64,000 nucleotides of DNA, from the NCBI RefSeq assembly GCF_006007965.1, contig NZ_CP040748.1:1984001-2048000 (forward strand). Direction: 5' to 3'. The first letter of the stretch is position 1. Every line of letters starts with the position of its first letter. The position numbers and the translations under genes were made by a program. The notes under the pieces are model-generated. The model was not told the DNA's origin. It saw only the letters and a program-made list of their open reading frames with translations, and searched no databases. This DNA is from Nocardioides jishulii (GTDB lineage: Bacteria > Actinomycetota > Actinomycetes > Propionibacteriales > Nocardioidaceae). Positions 26,818 to 35,275 of this stretch are shown piece after piece.

Positions 26818-28269
26818 ATGAGCACCAGCACCGCCTCAGAGCCGCGGCTCACGCCGGTGAAGTTCTCCCGCCTCAGCCGCCGAGGCGTACTCCTCGGGTT
26901 GTCCCCGTTGCAGCTCGTCATGGCGGGTATCGGCGCAGGGAGTCTGGCCCTCGGCCTGTACGTCGGTGCGGTCGTCATCGCCGTGCCGGTCATTGGCGTC
27001 TGCGTGGCCTTGGTCTTCGTGTCCGTCGGTGGTCGCAAGCTCGTCGAATGGGGACCCATCGGTCTCGTCTGGCTATGGCGCTCCGCCGGCGGGCAACTCA
27101 TCTATCGCCGCCGCATCGTCCGTCCCCGGCCCGCCGGCACCCTGGCGCTTCCAGGTGACGCGGCGCGACTGCGGCAATGGCTGGACCCGGAGACCGGGGC
27201 TGTCATGGTCCACGACCCCCATGCAGCAACGCTGACTGCGGTCATCGGCGTCGCGCACCCCGCCTTCGTGCTCCTCGATCCCGCCGAACAGGAACGCCGC
27301 GTTGTCTCCTGGGGACGCGTCCTCGCCACCGCCTGCAGGTCCGGACGGATCGCTGCAGTGCAGGTGATGGAACGGACCCTGCCCGACTCCGGCAAAGGCC
27401 TCGCCCAGTGGTGGGACAACCACGGCACCCATGACTCCTCGTGGACGTCGCGGACGTACGCCGAACTCATCGACCGTGCCGGTCCCGCCGGGGAGCGGCA
27501 CGCGAGCACCATCTCGATCTCGCTCGACATGAAGGCGTCCGCCCGAGCCACCCGCGCGGCGGGCGGTGGGATGAAGGGTTCCGCCGCAGTGCTGCGCCAG
27601 GAGATGGCGACGCTCGTGGCAGCCCTCCGCGCTGCGGACCTCTCCCCCGGTGCCTGGCTCTCACCCGGCGACCTCGCCGTCATCCTGCGCTCGGCGTACG
27701 ACCCCGTCGTCGCCGGCGCGCTGGAGCGGCACGGCGACCTGGGCCGGGGTCTGGCCACAGCTGGTCCGGTGGCCGTGACCGAGTCGTGGGGAAGTCTCCG
27801 TAGCGACTCCGCGCATCACTGCGTCCTCTGGATCAGCGAGTGGCCCCGATCGTTGGTCTTCCCCGGGTTCTTGGCGCCCCTCCTCCTGTCGTCGGGCATC
27901 CGGCGAACCTTCACACTGCTCTACACGCCGATGCGCACCGACCGAGCCGCACGAGACATCCGTAAGAAGAAGACCGAGTACATCTCCGACGCCGCGCAGC
28001 GTCAGAAGATCGGGCAAATCGAAGACGCCCAACAGTCAGCGGAGTACCACGACGTGCTCCGGCAGGAGGCGGACCTGACCGCAGGCCATGGAGTGTTGCG
28101 TTGCACCGGACTCATCACCGTCAGCGCCAGCGACCCCGAGGAGCTGGAGCGCGGGGTGGCGGGGATCGAACAAGCAGCGATCCAAGCGTCGTGCGAGACC
28201 CGGCGGCTCTGGGGCCAACAGGCTCAGGCCTTCGCTCTCGCAACGTTGCCCCTCGCCCGGTCCCTGTGA
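26818..28269 (+). CDS. SCO6880-family T4SS protein
   Basis: 483 aa. An N-terminal region with two close membrane helices (LSPLQLVMAGIGAGSLALGL and GAVVIAVPVIGVCVALVF), then a soluble domain with RGVLLG, RLRQWLDPETGAV, WTSRTYAELIDRAGP, TLLYTPMRTDRAARDIRKKK. This matches the SCO6880 family of Streptomyces-type elements, which appears to correspond to VirB3 plus the N-terminal part of VirB4. The ATPase part is a separate gene at 32236. In this element the two are separated by a 3.5-kb cargo insert. Confidence 0.85.
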   Translation: MSTSTASEPRLTPVKFSRLSRRGVLLGLSPLQLVMAGIGAGSLALGLYVGAVVIAVPVIGVCVALVFVSVGGRKLVEWGPIGLVWLWRSAGGQLIYRRRIVRPRPAGTLALPGDAARLRQWLDPETGAVMVHDPHAATLTAVIGVAHPAFVLLDPAEQERRVVSWGRVLATACRSGRIAAVQVMERTLPDSGKGLAQWWDNHGTHDSSWTSRTYAELIDRAGPAGERHASTISISLDMKASARATRAAGGGMKGSAAVLRQEMATLVAALRAADLSPGAWLSPGDLAVILRSAYDPVVAGALERHGDLGRGLATAGPVAVTESWGSLRSDSAHHCVLWISEWPRSLVFPGFLAPLLLSSGIRRTFTLLYTPMRTDRAARDIRKKKTEYISDAAQRQKIGQIEDAQQSAEYHDVLRQEADLTAGHGVLRCTGLITVSASDPEELERGVAGIEQAAIQASCETRRLWGQQAQAFALATLPLARSL

Positions 28270-28406
28270 CCGGCCGAGGTACGAGGTAGATCCGCGTCAC
28301 ATCGTCCAGATAGGGCGTTTCGGCGGACCGCCTCACGGCACCCAGGGAGCGGAGCGAGGTCAGGACATTGGCCAGAGAATCCTAGGCGGACCTCGCAAGC
28401 GGCGGC

Positions 28407-28412
28407 TACAGT
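28407..28412 (+). promoter_or_regulatory. candidate -10 box of the HEPN/Toprim gene
   Basis: TACAGT lies 6 nt before the GTG start codon, so transcription would start at or next to the start codon and give a leaderless mRNA. No convincing -35 is seen. No Shine-Dalgarno precedes the GTG, which fits. Confidence 0.45.
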
Positions 28413-28418
28413 TCCGGG

Positions 28419-29780
28419 GTGGGATCTTGGTGGAGGGTTGAAGTCGGCGATAGAGAAGTTCCTATCTGGGGCAAGAACTATGTATCTGACGCACTCATGA
28501 TGGTTTTCACCGACGAGGATATCGTCGTGAATGGTCCCAACATCGAACTTCTGGATCAGAATGAAAGCAGCGAACCGTCAGTCGAGTCGTGGTCGGAATC
28601 GGAGTCGGACGTTCGCCACACCCGACTCTTCCACTACACGGCGCCCGCGGGAACCATCAGATCCCGGCTTGAGTTACAGGGATTCAGCACCACTTGGGTG
28701 CACAAACTGTCGCATGCCTTCATTCAGGAAGGTTACGAGAACGAAGACCCCTTCGAGTTCTGGCCCGAAGGCGCAACATCCTATCCGGACGCAGCCTCTG
28801 TCGTAAGGGCCCTCACCAGTCGCCGCGGCCTTTCTGCTGTGTGCAAAGGAGAGTTCCCACGCGTGAGTTCGGAGACCCAGTTCCTTCACGACTGGTGGGA
28901 AGCATTGCGCGAAGCTTTCGACGATCCGCGGTTCGCCCTTGCACTCTCGCTGGCGCGAACGAGGGCAACCACAAGGGTCACAGTCGACCTGAGCGACTTG
29001 CTCCTCGGTGGATGGCTAGAACCGACTGAGCTGCCGCACCAGGCAGCACGAGCGCGGCTGTCTACGGCAATCGCAGCCGATGGACCTGTGATCGTAGTGG
29101 TCGAGGGCTCGAGCGACGCGCGCTGGCTGAAGCGTGCCCTCGAACTGACAGCGCCACAGGTTTCTCACTGTTTTGAGTTCCTAGACTTCCACCAACACAA
29201 CCCACCCGGAGGGGCAGACCGTGTTGTCTCGCTGACGAAGGGAATGGCGGCAGCCGGAGTAATGAACAGGGTCGTAGCGGTCCTTGACAACGACACGGCC
29301 GGCCGAGAAGCGGCCCAACAACTCGTGGGCTCTAAGCTTCCTGATCGTTTTTCAGTGGCCACCCTTCCGGACGTCGCTTACGCGCGCAGGTACCCAACTC
29401 TTGGCCCGGATGGCCTAGGGGTAAGCGATGTAAATGGACGCGCCGTCTCCATCGAGTTCATGTTCGGTGATCAGATGCTTCGGGCTGAAGACGGTTCCCA
29501 GTTCCCTGTTCGGTGGCAGTCATTCATAGAGAAAGCGCGCAACTACCAAGGGCGCTTGACGGGCAGCGATAAGAAGATCGTCGGCAAAAGGATCGATAGT
29601 ACTTTCAAACAGAAAGACGGGCGACGGATCCCCAATGAGGTCCTCCAAGGCTGTCGCCGTCTTTCGGAAATGTTAATCAATGCAGCCCACCTACCCGAGC
29701 GGCTACCGGTGTCCGAGGCGTCTGTTCTCACTGCGACTTGGATCGGAGATCCGTTCGTCGAACTTCAGATCAGCGGATGA
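28419..29780 (+). CDS. HEPN/Toprim-associated N-terminal domain + Toprim protein, putative defence gene
   Basis: 453 aa from GTG 28419. N-terminus MGSWWRVEVGDREVPIWGKN resembles the domain found at the start of HEPN/Toprim-associated proteins. A helical region follows (~residues 90-200), then a Toprim domain: IVVVEGSSDARWL with Glu229 and VAVLDNDTAG with Asp290 and Asp292, the metal-binding E...DxD triad. The TACAGT hexamer (28407-28412) is 6 nt from the GTG, the same leaderless-promoter spacing as in several host genes here. Base composition is clearly less GC-rich than its flanks. Toprim nucleases of this type (OLD-like) occur in anti-phage systems; function inferred. Confidence 0.8.
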   Translation: MGSWWRVEVGDREVPIWGKNYVSDALMMVFTDEDIVVNGPNIELLDQNESSEPSVESWSESESDVRHTRLFHYTAPAGTIRSRLELQGFSTTWVHKLSHAFIQEGYENEDPFEFWPEGATSYPDAASVVRALTSRRGLSAVCKGEFPRVSSETQFLHDWWEALREAFDDPRFALALSLARTRATTRVTVDLSDLLLGGWLEPTELPHQAARARLSTAIAADGPVIVVVEGSSDARWLKRALELTAPQVSHCFEFLDFHQHNPPGGADRVVSLTKGMAAAGVMNRVVAVLDNDTAGREAAQQLVGSKLPDRFSVATLPDVAYARRYPTLGPDGLGVSDVNGRAVSIEFMFGDQMLRAEDGSQFPVRWQSFIEKARNYQGRLTGSDKKIVGKRIDSTFKQKDGRRIPNEVLQGCRRLSEMLINAAHLPERLPVSEASVLTATWIGDPFVELQISG

Positions 29781-29875
29781 AGTGACTTCATGCTTCTGGC
29801 ACAGGATTCGCTGCACTTCACCGCACGTCAGCTAGGTTGTTGTCCTGAGCTGGATTCTTCTGGCGATGAGAGACA

Positions 29876-30427
29876 TTGGACGCGGACACGACTGAACTTG
29901 TGAAATTCGGAGTGGCACTGATCGTTCCGGCTCTTGTCGGCCTCGGGACTCTTGCCTTAAGCAACAGACACAATAGGCGGCAAGCGGAAGACGAACGTCG
30001 GCACCAAGCGCGCCTGACCCGGGAGGCAGCCACCCGCGCCGCTATCGCGGAACGCTACGACGAACGTCGGCAAGCGTATTCGCAGTTGACCAACGTCGCT
30101 GCGCAACTGGGTGCCGACTCAGTCCAGAGGGAATACGAAGGAATGAACCCTCCCAAGCACTATCTGGATGGCCCGGAACTCGAGGACCACTTTCGACCAT
30201 TAGTGGAATCGGTTAACAACGTACTGCTCATCGGAACCCGCGGGACGAGGGCTGCCGCCGAGGATTTGGCAAGGACGTTAGAGCCTATGCATGGTCCCAT
30301 GAGGGATATGCTAAATTTGAAGCGTCACTCGCAGCGTTTCGTGCCGCTTCGCGTCATGACCTTGGCATTGAGGAACCAGAGAACTCGTCGACTGACGGCG
30401 GACTCTAACGGCACGCCGTTCGCCTGA
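29876..30427 (+). CDS. membrane-anchored coiled-coil protein of unknown function
   Basis: 183 aa from a TTG at 29876; GTG at 29900 is another possible start. One N-terminal transmembrane helix (VKFGVALIVPALVGLGTLAL), then a strongly charged helix (RHNRRQAEDERRHQARLTRE) that is probably coiled coil, and a helical tail. It follows the HEPN/Toprim gene with a ~95-nt gap and has the same lower GC, so the two may form one cargo unit. No family recognised. Confidence 0.6.
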   Translation: MDADTTELVKFGVALIVPALVGLGTLALSNRHNRRQAEDERRHQARLTREAATRAAIAERYDERRQAYSQLTNVAAQLGADSVQREYEGMNPPKHYLDGPELEDHFRPLVESVNNVLLIGTRGTRAAAEDLARTLEPMHGPMRDMLNLKRHSQRFVPLRVMTLALRNQRTRRLTADSNGTPFA

Positions 30428-30495
30428 ACTCTTAGAGCGGTTGCGCCTAGACGCAACAGTAGGGCATGAGAAGCACGAGGGACGCCAGGGCCGAT

Positions 30496-31131
30496 TCAGT
30501 CGTCCGCTCGCTGTTCGCCCGCCGTGTAGTCGTACAGATGGCCGAACTTGCGCTGCTTCGTGATTAAGTAGGGAAGCGACGAGGTCGTGGCATCGATCTT
30601 TAGCGAGACGTGCTCCACGTCGAATCCAACCTCTTCGAGCCCGACGATCTTGCGCGGGTTGTTTGTGAGCAGCCGAAGAGATTGCAGCCCGCGGTCCTTC
30701 AACACTGCCGCGACCCGACTGTAGTCGCGAGGATCCGGCTCCACGCCGAGCGCTTCGTAGGCATCCCATGTATCCAGATTCTGGGTATCACCCAGGGCGA
30801 GCCCTCTCACCTTGGTCAGGAGACCAGCACCTCGACCATCACAGATCATGTACACGACAAGCCCCCCGTCACGGTGTACGCGAACGAGGCTCTCGTGGAG
30901 TTGTTCGTGGCAGTCACAGTCGGTCGCTCGAAATATTTCGGCTGTATAGCAGGCACTCTGGACCCTCACTAGGGGGAACGCGACATCCGTTTCACCATCC
31001 GGCGCCGCTGGCACCTCAATGCAGAGGATGTTGTCTTCCTCGTGCTCCCCGAAGCTGTAGACGTGAAGACTGCCAGAGCCGTAGTGGCTAACGAAGTCAC
31101 AAGAGGCGTGCTCGAACGCTGTCGGAATCAC
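30496..31131 (-). CDS. atypical GTP cyclohydrolase II (RibA-like) coupled to a SLATT gene
   Basis: 211 aa from the GTG at 31131, which overlaps the TGA of the SLATT gene (GTGA); a GTG at 31194 in the same frame would overlap by 67 nt. Zinc ligands are kept: Cys61 (QSACYT), Cys72 and Cys74 (DCDCH), aligning with C54/C65/C67 of E. coli RibA. DGRGAGLL replaces the usual EGRxIGL, and Arg135 matches E. coli Arg128. The catalytic Tyr105 (KIRAY) is Leu111 here (KVRGL). No ribB, ribH or ribE lies nearby and the gene is in a cargo island, so a housekeeping riboflavin role is unlikely; a nucleotide-derived product acting on the SLATT protein is my inference. Confidence 0.85.
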   Translation of the reverse strand: MIPTAFEHASCDFVSHYGSGSLHVYSFGEHEEDNILCIEVPAAPDGETDVAFPLVRVQSACYTAEIFRATDCDCHEQLHESLVRVHRDGGLVVYMICDGRGAGLLTKVRGLALGDTQNLDTWDAYEALGVEPDPRDYSRVAAVLKDRGLQSLRLLTNNPRKIVGLEEVGFDVEHVSLKIDATTSSLPYLITKQRKFGHLYDYTAGEQRADD

Positions 31132-31559
31132 GGCGTAGGCCCGACCTTCGTCGCAGTCGCAAGTTCGGCGCTGCTCGGGATGAGACCCTCCCACTCCGCT
31201 TGCAGATCCAACTCATATTGAGCGACTCGCGCGCCAAGCGTTCGGTCGCGATCGTCGTTGTCGAAGGGCTCGAGTCCGAACGTGTACCGCTTCGCGTCTG
31301 CCTCCAGCAACCGCTGATATCGCCGATACAAGGTCCAGCGCTCATGTGGACGCTCAAACTGCCCTAGCGCAACAACGGTCGCGCATAAGGCAGCCAAGAC
31401 ACTCGGGACTACCTTGCCGGTCACGAAGTCGTCCCCAGAGAGGCCAATGAAGACGGGGATAGCCGCGGTAGCGGCGGTCGTGAACACCGTGAGCGCTCGG
31501 GCGCGGAACCTGTTCTTGTCTGCCTTTGCCCCAATGGACCGTGCGACGGCCGTACACAT
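31128..31559 (-). CDS. SLATT/DUF4231-type two-TM putative effector
   Basis: 143 aa from the ATG at 31559. Pattern: helical start (SIGAKADKNRFRARALTVFT), two membrane helices (TAATAAIPVFIGLSG and VLAALCATVVALGQF), then the conserved SLATT/DUF4231 motif ERWTLYRRYQRLLEADAKRY and FGLEPF. SLATT proteins are proposed pore-forming effectors in nucleotide-signal conflict systems. Start uncertain: no ribosome site before 31559, while another frame opens at an ATG (31737) with GGGA upstream and reads MSSDIRANLVRQVVLGGILH, so a frameshifted N-terminus is possible. Coupled to the RibA-like gene by GTGA overlap. Confidence 0.78.
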   Translation of the reverse strand: MCTAVARSIGAKADKNRFRARALTVFTTAATAAIPVFIGLSGDDFVTGKVVPSVLAALCATVVALGQFERPHERWTLYRRYQRLLEADAKRYTFGLEPFDNDDRDRTLGARVAQYELDLQAEWEGLIPSSAELATATKVGPTP

Positions 31560-31840
31560 TGCCAACGGCTCTTGCGCCGGGGACTGCGGTGCGTCTTGGT
31601 GCCGGGTATTCCAGTTCACACACGTAGTTTGCCCCCTGGTACAGCGCCACCGGCACGAACCGGCAACTCCGTTCGACATGCAAGATCCCGCCCAGAACGA
31701 CTTGCCTAACCAGGTTCGCGCGGATATCGGACGACATCGGCGTGCGTCCCTACCGCCGCCGTGCACGGGCGCCCAGACGCAGCAATCGGCCGGAGCGCCC
31801 CGCCCACCTCACTAATGAAGAACTCATTAGGGAGTAGCCA
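31560..31840. promoter_or_regulatory. cargo/backbone boundary with inverted repeat CTAATGA-N5-TCATTAG
   Basis: This stretch lies upstream of the SLATT gene (minus) and of the next transfer gene (plus). Arms at 31812-31818 and 31824-31830 form a 7-bp perfect dyad that ends exactly at the GGGAG ribosome site of the gene at 31841. It could be an operator or an RNA hairpin controlling re-entry into the transfer operon after the cargo. The part from 31560 to 31737 also contains the alternative SLATT N-terminal frame. Confidence 0.4.
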
Positions 31841-32239
31841 ATGACAAGCTCCGACGACCCCGAAGCCCGCGCTGACAACGCGCGGCAAGCCCTCCGGCTC
31901 TTGGCCCATGCCACCCGACACATTACGGACCCCACCCCGATCTACCCGATCTTGGGCGACCTCTCGAACGGTCTCGCCTCCTGCGCGCAGTCGCTTCACC
32001 AGCTTGCCGCCCTCCACGAGGGCCCAGCGCGAGAGCATGCACAACAGGCTGGCGACGCCCACAAAAGGAGCGCAGCCTCGTACCAAATCGCCTGGGAGTT
32101 GCACCGGGCTGCCGTGATGGTCGCCCAGGCGGCGAAGATCCTAGACAAGGCTCACGAGCTCGAGGCGACGATCACGTACGACCTCAGCCACGCCGACCAG
32201 TCGATCGAACCGCCTCGCGGGCACGGGATGTCGTTATGA
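31841..32239 (+). CDS. small helical ICE protein upstream of VirB4
   Basis: 132 aa, almost entirely alpha-helical and Ala/His-rich (ALRLLAHATRHITDPTPIYP, LASCAQSLHQLAALHEG, AASYQIAWELHRAAVMVAQA). GGGAG ribosome site 6 nt before the ATG; overlaps the VirB4 gene by 4 nt. Proteins of this kind recur between SCO6880 and VirB4 genes in actinobacterial elements. Function unknown. Confidence 0.7.
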   Translation: MTSSDDPEARADNARQALRLLAHATRHITDPTPIYPILGDLSNGLASCAQSLHQLAALHEGPAREHAQQAGDAHKRSAASYQIAWELHRAAVMVAQAAKILDKAHELEATITYDLSHADQSIEPPRGHGMSL

Positions 32240-33735
32240 CCAAACGGTCCGAGAATTCACGCCTGCGCTCCGCCGTCCTCGTGTCTCCCAGACACGAAAA
32301 GCGAACCGACCGCAAACTCCGCAACGCCTCCGCGCGGGCGCTGATCAACGACGACCGCGACGTTCAGCGATCGACAGCGCGTCAGAAGGCCGCCGCCCTG
32401 GCGGCCGAGAAGCGCGCGACCGTGCTGCTTCCCCGCACCGGCGAGCCTGGTCCTGCCGCGCTGCGTACGCCTGGGCGGTTCCGTCTCCCCCGGCATCAAG
32501 ACACCTCCGCGACCCTCGCTGGCGCCTACCCGTTTCTCGCCGAAGGAGGCCTCGGTAGCGAGGGCGTCTTCGTCGGCCAGGACCTCTACTCGGGATCGTC
32601 GTTCGTCTACGACCCGTGGGTCCTCTACGCCCGCGGCCTGATCACCGCACCAAACCTCGTACTCGCCGGGATCGTCGGCTCCGGCAAGTCGAGCCTCGCC
32701 AAGAGCCTCTACACCCGCTCCATTCCGTTCGGCCGACGCGTCTACGTGCCCGGCGACCCCAAGGGCGAACACACCGCCGTCGCCGAGGCCGTCGGTGGCA
32801 AGGCCATCGCGCTCGGACACGGCATGCGCAACCGGCTCAACCCACTCGATGAGGGCCACCGTCCTGCCGGGCTCGACGACGCACAGTGGGCCAGCCAGGT
32901 CACCAGCCGACGACGCGACCTGATCGGTGCTCTCGCCGAGACCGTCCTCGACCGACGCCTCACTCCCCTCGAGCACACGGCGATCGACGTGGCTCTGGAC
33001 CGCACAGTCCACGGGGCCGACGTGCCGGTGCTCCCGATGGTGGTGGACCGCCTTCTCGCACCTGAGGCCACCGATGACCACGACGGTCGACTTCTCGAAG
33101 ACGGACGCCTCGCTGGCCACGCCCTACGACGGCTGGTAGCCGGCGACCTCGCCGGACTCTTCGATGGCCCCTCCACGGTGAACTTCGACCCGTCGCTGCC
33201 GATGATTTCCCTGGACCTGTCCCGAGTCGCCGACAACTCCACGCTCGTCTCCGTGCTTATGACGTGCGCCTCAGCGTGGATGGAGTCCGCGCTCATGGAC
33301 CCGGCCGGCGGGCAGCGCTGGGTCGTGTATGACGAAGCCTGGCGGCTGTTGTCGCACCCTGCGCTCCTGCGTCGAATAGACGCCCACTGGCGCCTCGCGC
33401 GGCATTACGGGATCGCGAACATGCTGATCTTTCACAAGCTGTCCGACCTCGACAACGTCGGTGACCAAGGCTCCGCGATGCGCGCGCTGGCCTCCTCGCT
33501 GCTCGCCAACGCCGAGACCCGCATCGTCTACCGCCAAGAGTCCGACCAGCTTGGGGCCACCTCGGCCGCGCTGGGTCTCACGGGCACCGAGCAGTCCCTC
33601 ATCCCCACGCTCGGCACCGGCCAAGGACTCTGGCGGATCAAGAACCGGTCCTTCGTCGTGCAGCACCAGATGCACCCCGACGAACTCGCCCTCTTCGACA
33701 CCACCGGCCGCATGACAGGAGGGACGGCGTCATGA
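32236..33735 (+). CDS. VirB4-like conjugation ATPase
   Basis: 499 aa. Basic N-terminus, then NLVLAGIVGSGKSSLAKSLY with Walker A (~residue 150), VYVPGDPKGEHTAVAEAVGG, Walker B RWVVYDEAWRLL, and a C-terminal IVYRQESDQLGATSAALGLT. It energises T4SS assembly and substrate transfer. It lacks the N-terminal half of classical VirB4, which the separate SCO6880-family gene probably supplies. Overlaps the ArdC gene by 4 nt. Confidence 0.9.
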   Translation: MTKRSENSRLRSAVLVSPRHEKRTDRKLRNASARALINDDRDVQRSTARQKAAALAAEKRATVLLPRTGEPGPAALRTPGRFRLPRHQDTSATLAGAYPFLAEGGLGSEGVFVGQDLYSGSSFVYDPWVLYARGLITAPNLVLAGIVGSGKSSLAKSLYTRSIPFGRRVYVPGDPKGEHTAVAEAVGGKAIALGHGMRNRLNPLDEGHRPAGLDDAQWASQVTSRRRDLIGALAETVLDRRLTPLEHTAIDVALDRTVHGADVPVLPMVVDRLLAPEATDDHDGRLLEDGRLAGHALRRLVAGDLAGLFDGPSTVNFDPSLPMISLDLSRVADNSTLVSVLMTCASAWMESALMDPAGGQRWVVYDEAWRLLSHPALLRRIDAHWRLARHYGIANMLIFHKLSDLDNVGDQGSAMRALASSLLANAETRIVYRQESDQLGATSAALGLTGTEQSLIPTLGTGQGLWRIKNRSFVVQHQMHPDELALFDTTGRMTGGTAS

Positions 33736-34811
33736 CCACTGACGTTCGCGGAATAGACGCGCGGGAAGCCAAACTGGAAGCGCTCCACCACCGACTGAGC
33801 GAGTCTGTTGCAGCACTCGTCACGGGTGAGGACTGGAAGCGTGCTCTGGAGTTTGCCGCCCAGTTCCGCGCCCGCAGTTTCAATAACACGATGCTCATCT
33901 ACGCCCAGCACTGCGCGGCGTACACCGAGGGGCGCGTCCCCGCGCCCACTCCCACGTACGTCGCGGGGTTCCACCAATGGCTCTCCCTCGGCCGCCATGT
34001 CGAGAAGGGCCAGCACGGGTACGGCATCCTCGCGCCGGTCACCGCCAGGTTCGCCTCCGCGACCCCCACCGACCCTGCGTCGTGGCATCGTCTGGCGCGC
34101 GGAGAGAAGCCCGCCTTTGGCGAGAGCGTGAGGTCGAAACTCATCGGTCTCAAACCGACTCACGTTTGGGACGTTTCTCAGACCACAGGTGACCCGTTGC
34201 CTGAACTTCCCCCTCCCAACCTGCTGCGGGGCGCAGCACCCACCGGCCTCTGGGATGGCCTGGCCGATCAGGTCACCGCATTGCGGTTTGACCTTCGGTT
34301 GGTCTCGTCGGCCACGGCGATCGGCGGGGCCAACGGGCTGACCGACTTCCTCACCCGCGAGGTCTCGGTCTGGGTCGACATGGATGACGCAGCCCAGGTC
34401 AAGACGCTCAGCCACGAACTTGGGCACGCTTTGCTCCACAGCCCCCGCGCTGACGCCATGTCCACCGAGCCGGCAGCGGACGCGACCCTGCATCGCGGCA
34501 TCGCAGAGGTCGAGGCTGAGTCCATCGCCCTGATGGTCGGCGCCGCGCACGGCCACGACACGTCGACCTACACAATCCCGTACGTCTCCACGTGGGCATC
34601 GAGTGTCCCCGGCAGGACTCCACTCGAGGTGATCCATTCGACGGCCGACCGCGTCAGGAGTGCTGCGCTGGGGATCCTCGAGAAGCTCGACACGCAGAAG
34701 ATCGGGGACGGCAACCCGCCAGGCCTCGACCGCGAGGCGTTCAACCATCAAGCCAGGAGACCGGCGGTGGCCACCGGCGTACGCCATGACTCGACGGGAC
34801 TCGGACTATGA
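33732..34811 (+). CDS. ArdC-like antirestriction / zinc metallopeptidase-domain protein
   Basis: 359 aa. The N-terminus is an ArdC-type ssDNA-binding domain (DWKRALEFAAQFRARSFNNT, GFHQWLSLGRHVEKGQHGYG). The C-terminal part is an M78/ImmA-like metallopeptidase with HELGH at residues 228-232 and a downstream Glu-rich helix (EVEAESIALMV). ArdC proteins protect incoming single-stranded DNA from host restriction. Sits in the transfer operon between VirB4 and VirD4, overlapping both sides by a few nt. Confidence 0.88.
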   Translation: MTTDVRGIDAREAKLEALHHRLSESVAALVTGEDWKRALEFAAQFRARSFNNTMLIYAQHCAAYTEGRVPAPTPTYVAGFHQWLSLGRHVEKGQHGYGILAPVTARFASATPTDPASWHRLARGEKPAFGESVRSKLIGLKPTHVWDVSQTTGDPLPELPPPNLLRGAAPTGLWDGLADQVTALRFDLRLVSSATAIGGANGLTDFLTREVSVWVDMDDAAQVKTLSHELGHALLHSPRADAMSTEPAADATLHRGIAEVEAESIALMVGAAHGHDTSTYTIPYVSTWASSVPGRTPLEVIHSTADRVRSAALGILEKLDTQKIGDGNPPGLDREAFNHQARRPAVATGVRHDSTGLGL

Positions 34812-35275
34812 AGATCCCGGTCGTTCTCAGCGCCGTCCACGTCGACATCAGCCCTGACGGGCACCTCACCGTCGATATCGACGGCACCCCCCATTTCAGC
34901 GATCAGGCGTTGGGACGCGGCGACCTCCAGTCAGTACTGGATGCAATCACGACCGAACTCGGGACCGCCGTTCGCGTTGAGATCCGTGAAGCCGACGGCA
35001 CCACCTACGCCGACATCGCTACACCCCCGCCTGCAACAGAGACCGCCCCGAAGATGGAGGTACCGACCCCGGTGTCTCAACCGGGCCTCCACGGCCACGG
35101 GTTCCACCCGGGTGAGGAAGTCGTCGTCGCGTACGTCGTCTGCACCCAGACAGCCGATGGCGCCGGGCAAACAAGTCTGCACCTGCCGCCCGCGCTCCTG
35201 GGCAGACGTGGGTCCAAGCTGCTGCTGGTCGGGATGACGTCCGCTGCCGTGGCCAAGATCGACCAGCCGGCATGA
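34808..35275 (+). CDS. conserved ICE protein of unknown function
   Basis: 155 aa, no signal or membrane helix. N-terminal ~65 residues form strands (VVLSAVHVDISPDGHLTVDI), a Pro/Thr linker follows, then GFHPGEEVVVAYVVCTQTAD and a hydrophobic end with LLLVGMTSAAVAKI. Overlaps ArdC and VirD4 genes by 4 nt each, so it is part of the transfer operon. Similar small proteins sit before VirD4 in related elements; function unknown. Confidence 0.65.
   Translation: MKIPVVLSAVHVDISPDGHLTVDIDGTPHFSDQALGRGDLQSVLDAITTELGTAVRVEIREADGTTYADIATPPPATETAPKMEVPTPVSQPGLHGHGFHPGEEVVVAYVVCTQTADGAGQTSLHLPPALLGRRGSKLLLVGMTSAAVAKIDQPA

Noticed and set aside
30496..31131. housekeeping riboflavin gene ribA
   Set aside because: Catalytic Tyr replaced, no rib neighbours, coupled to a SLATT gene in a cargo region.
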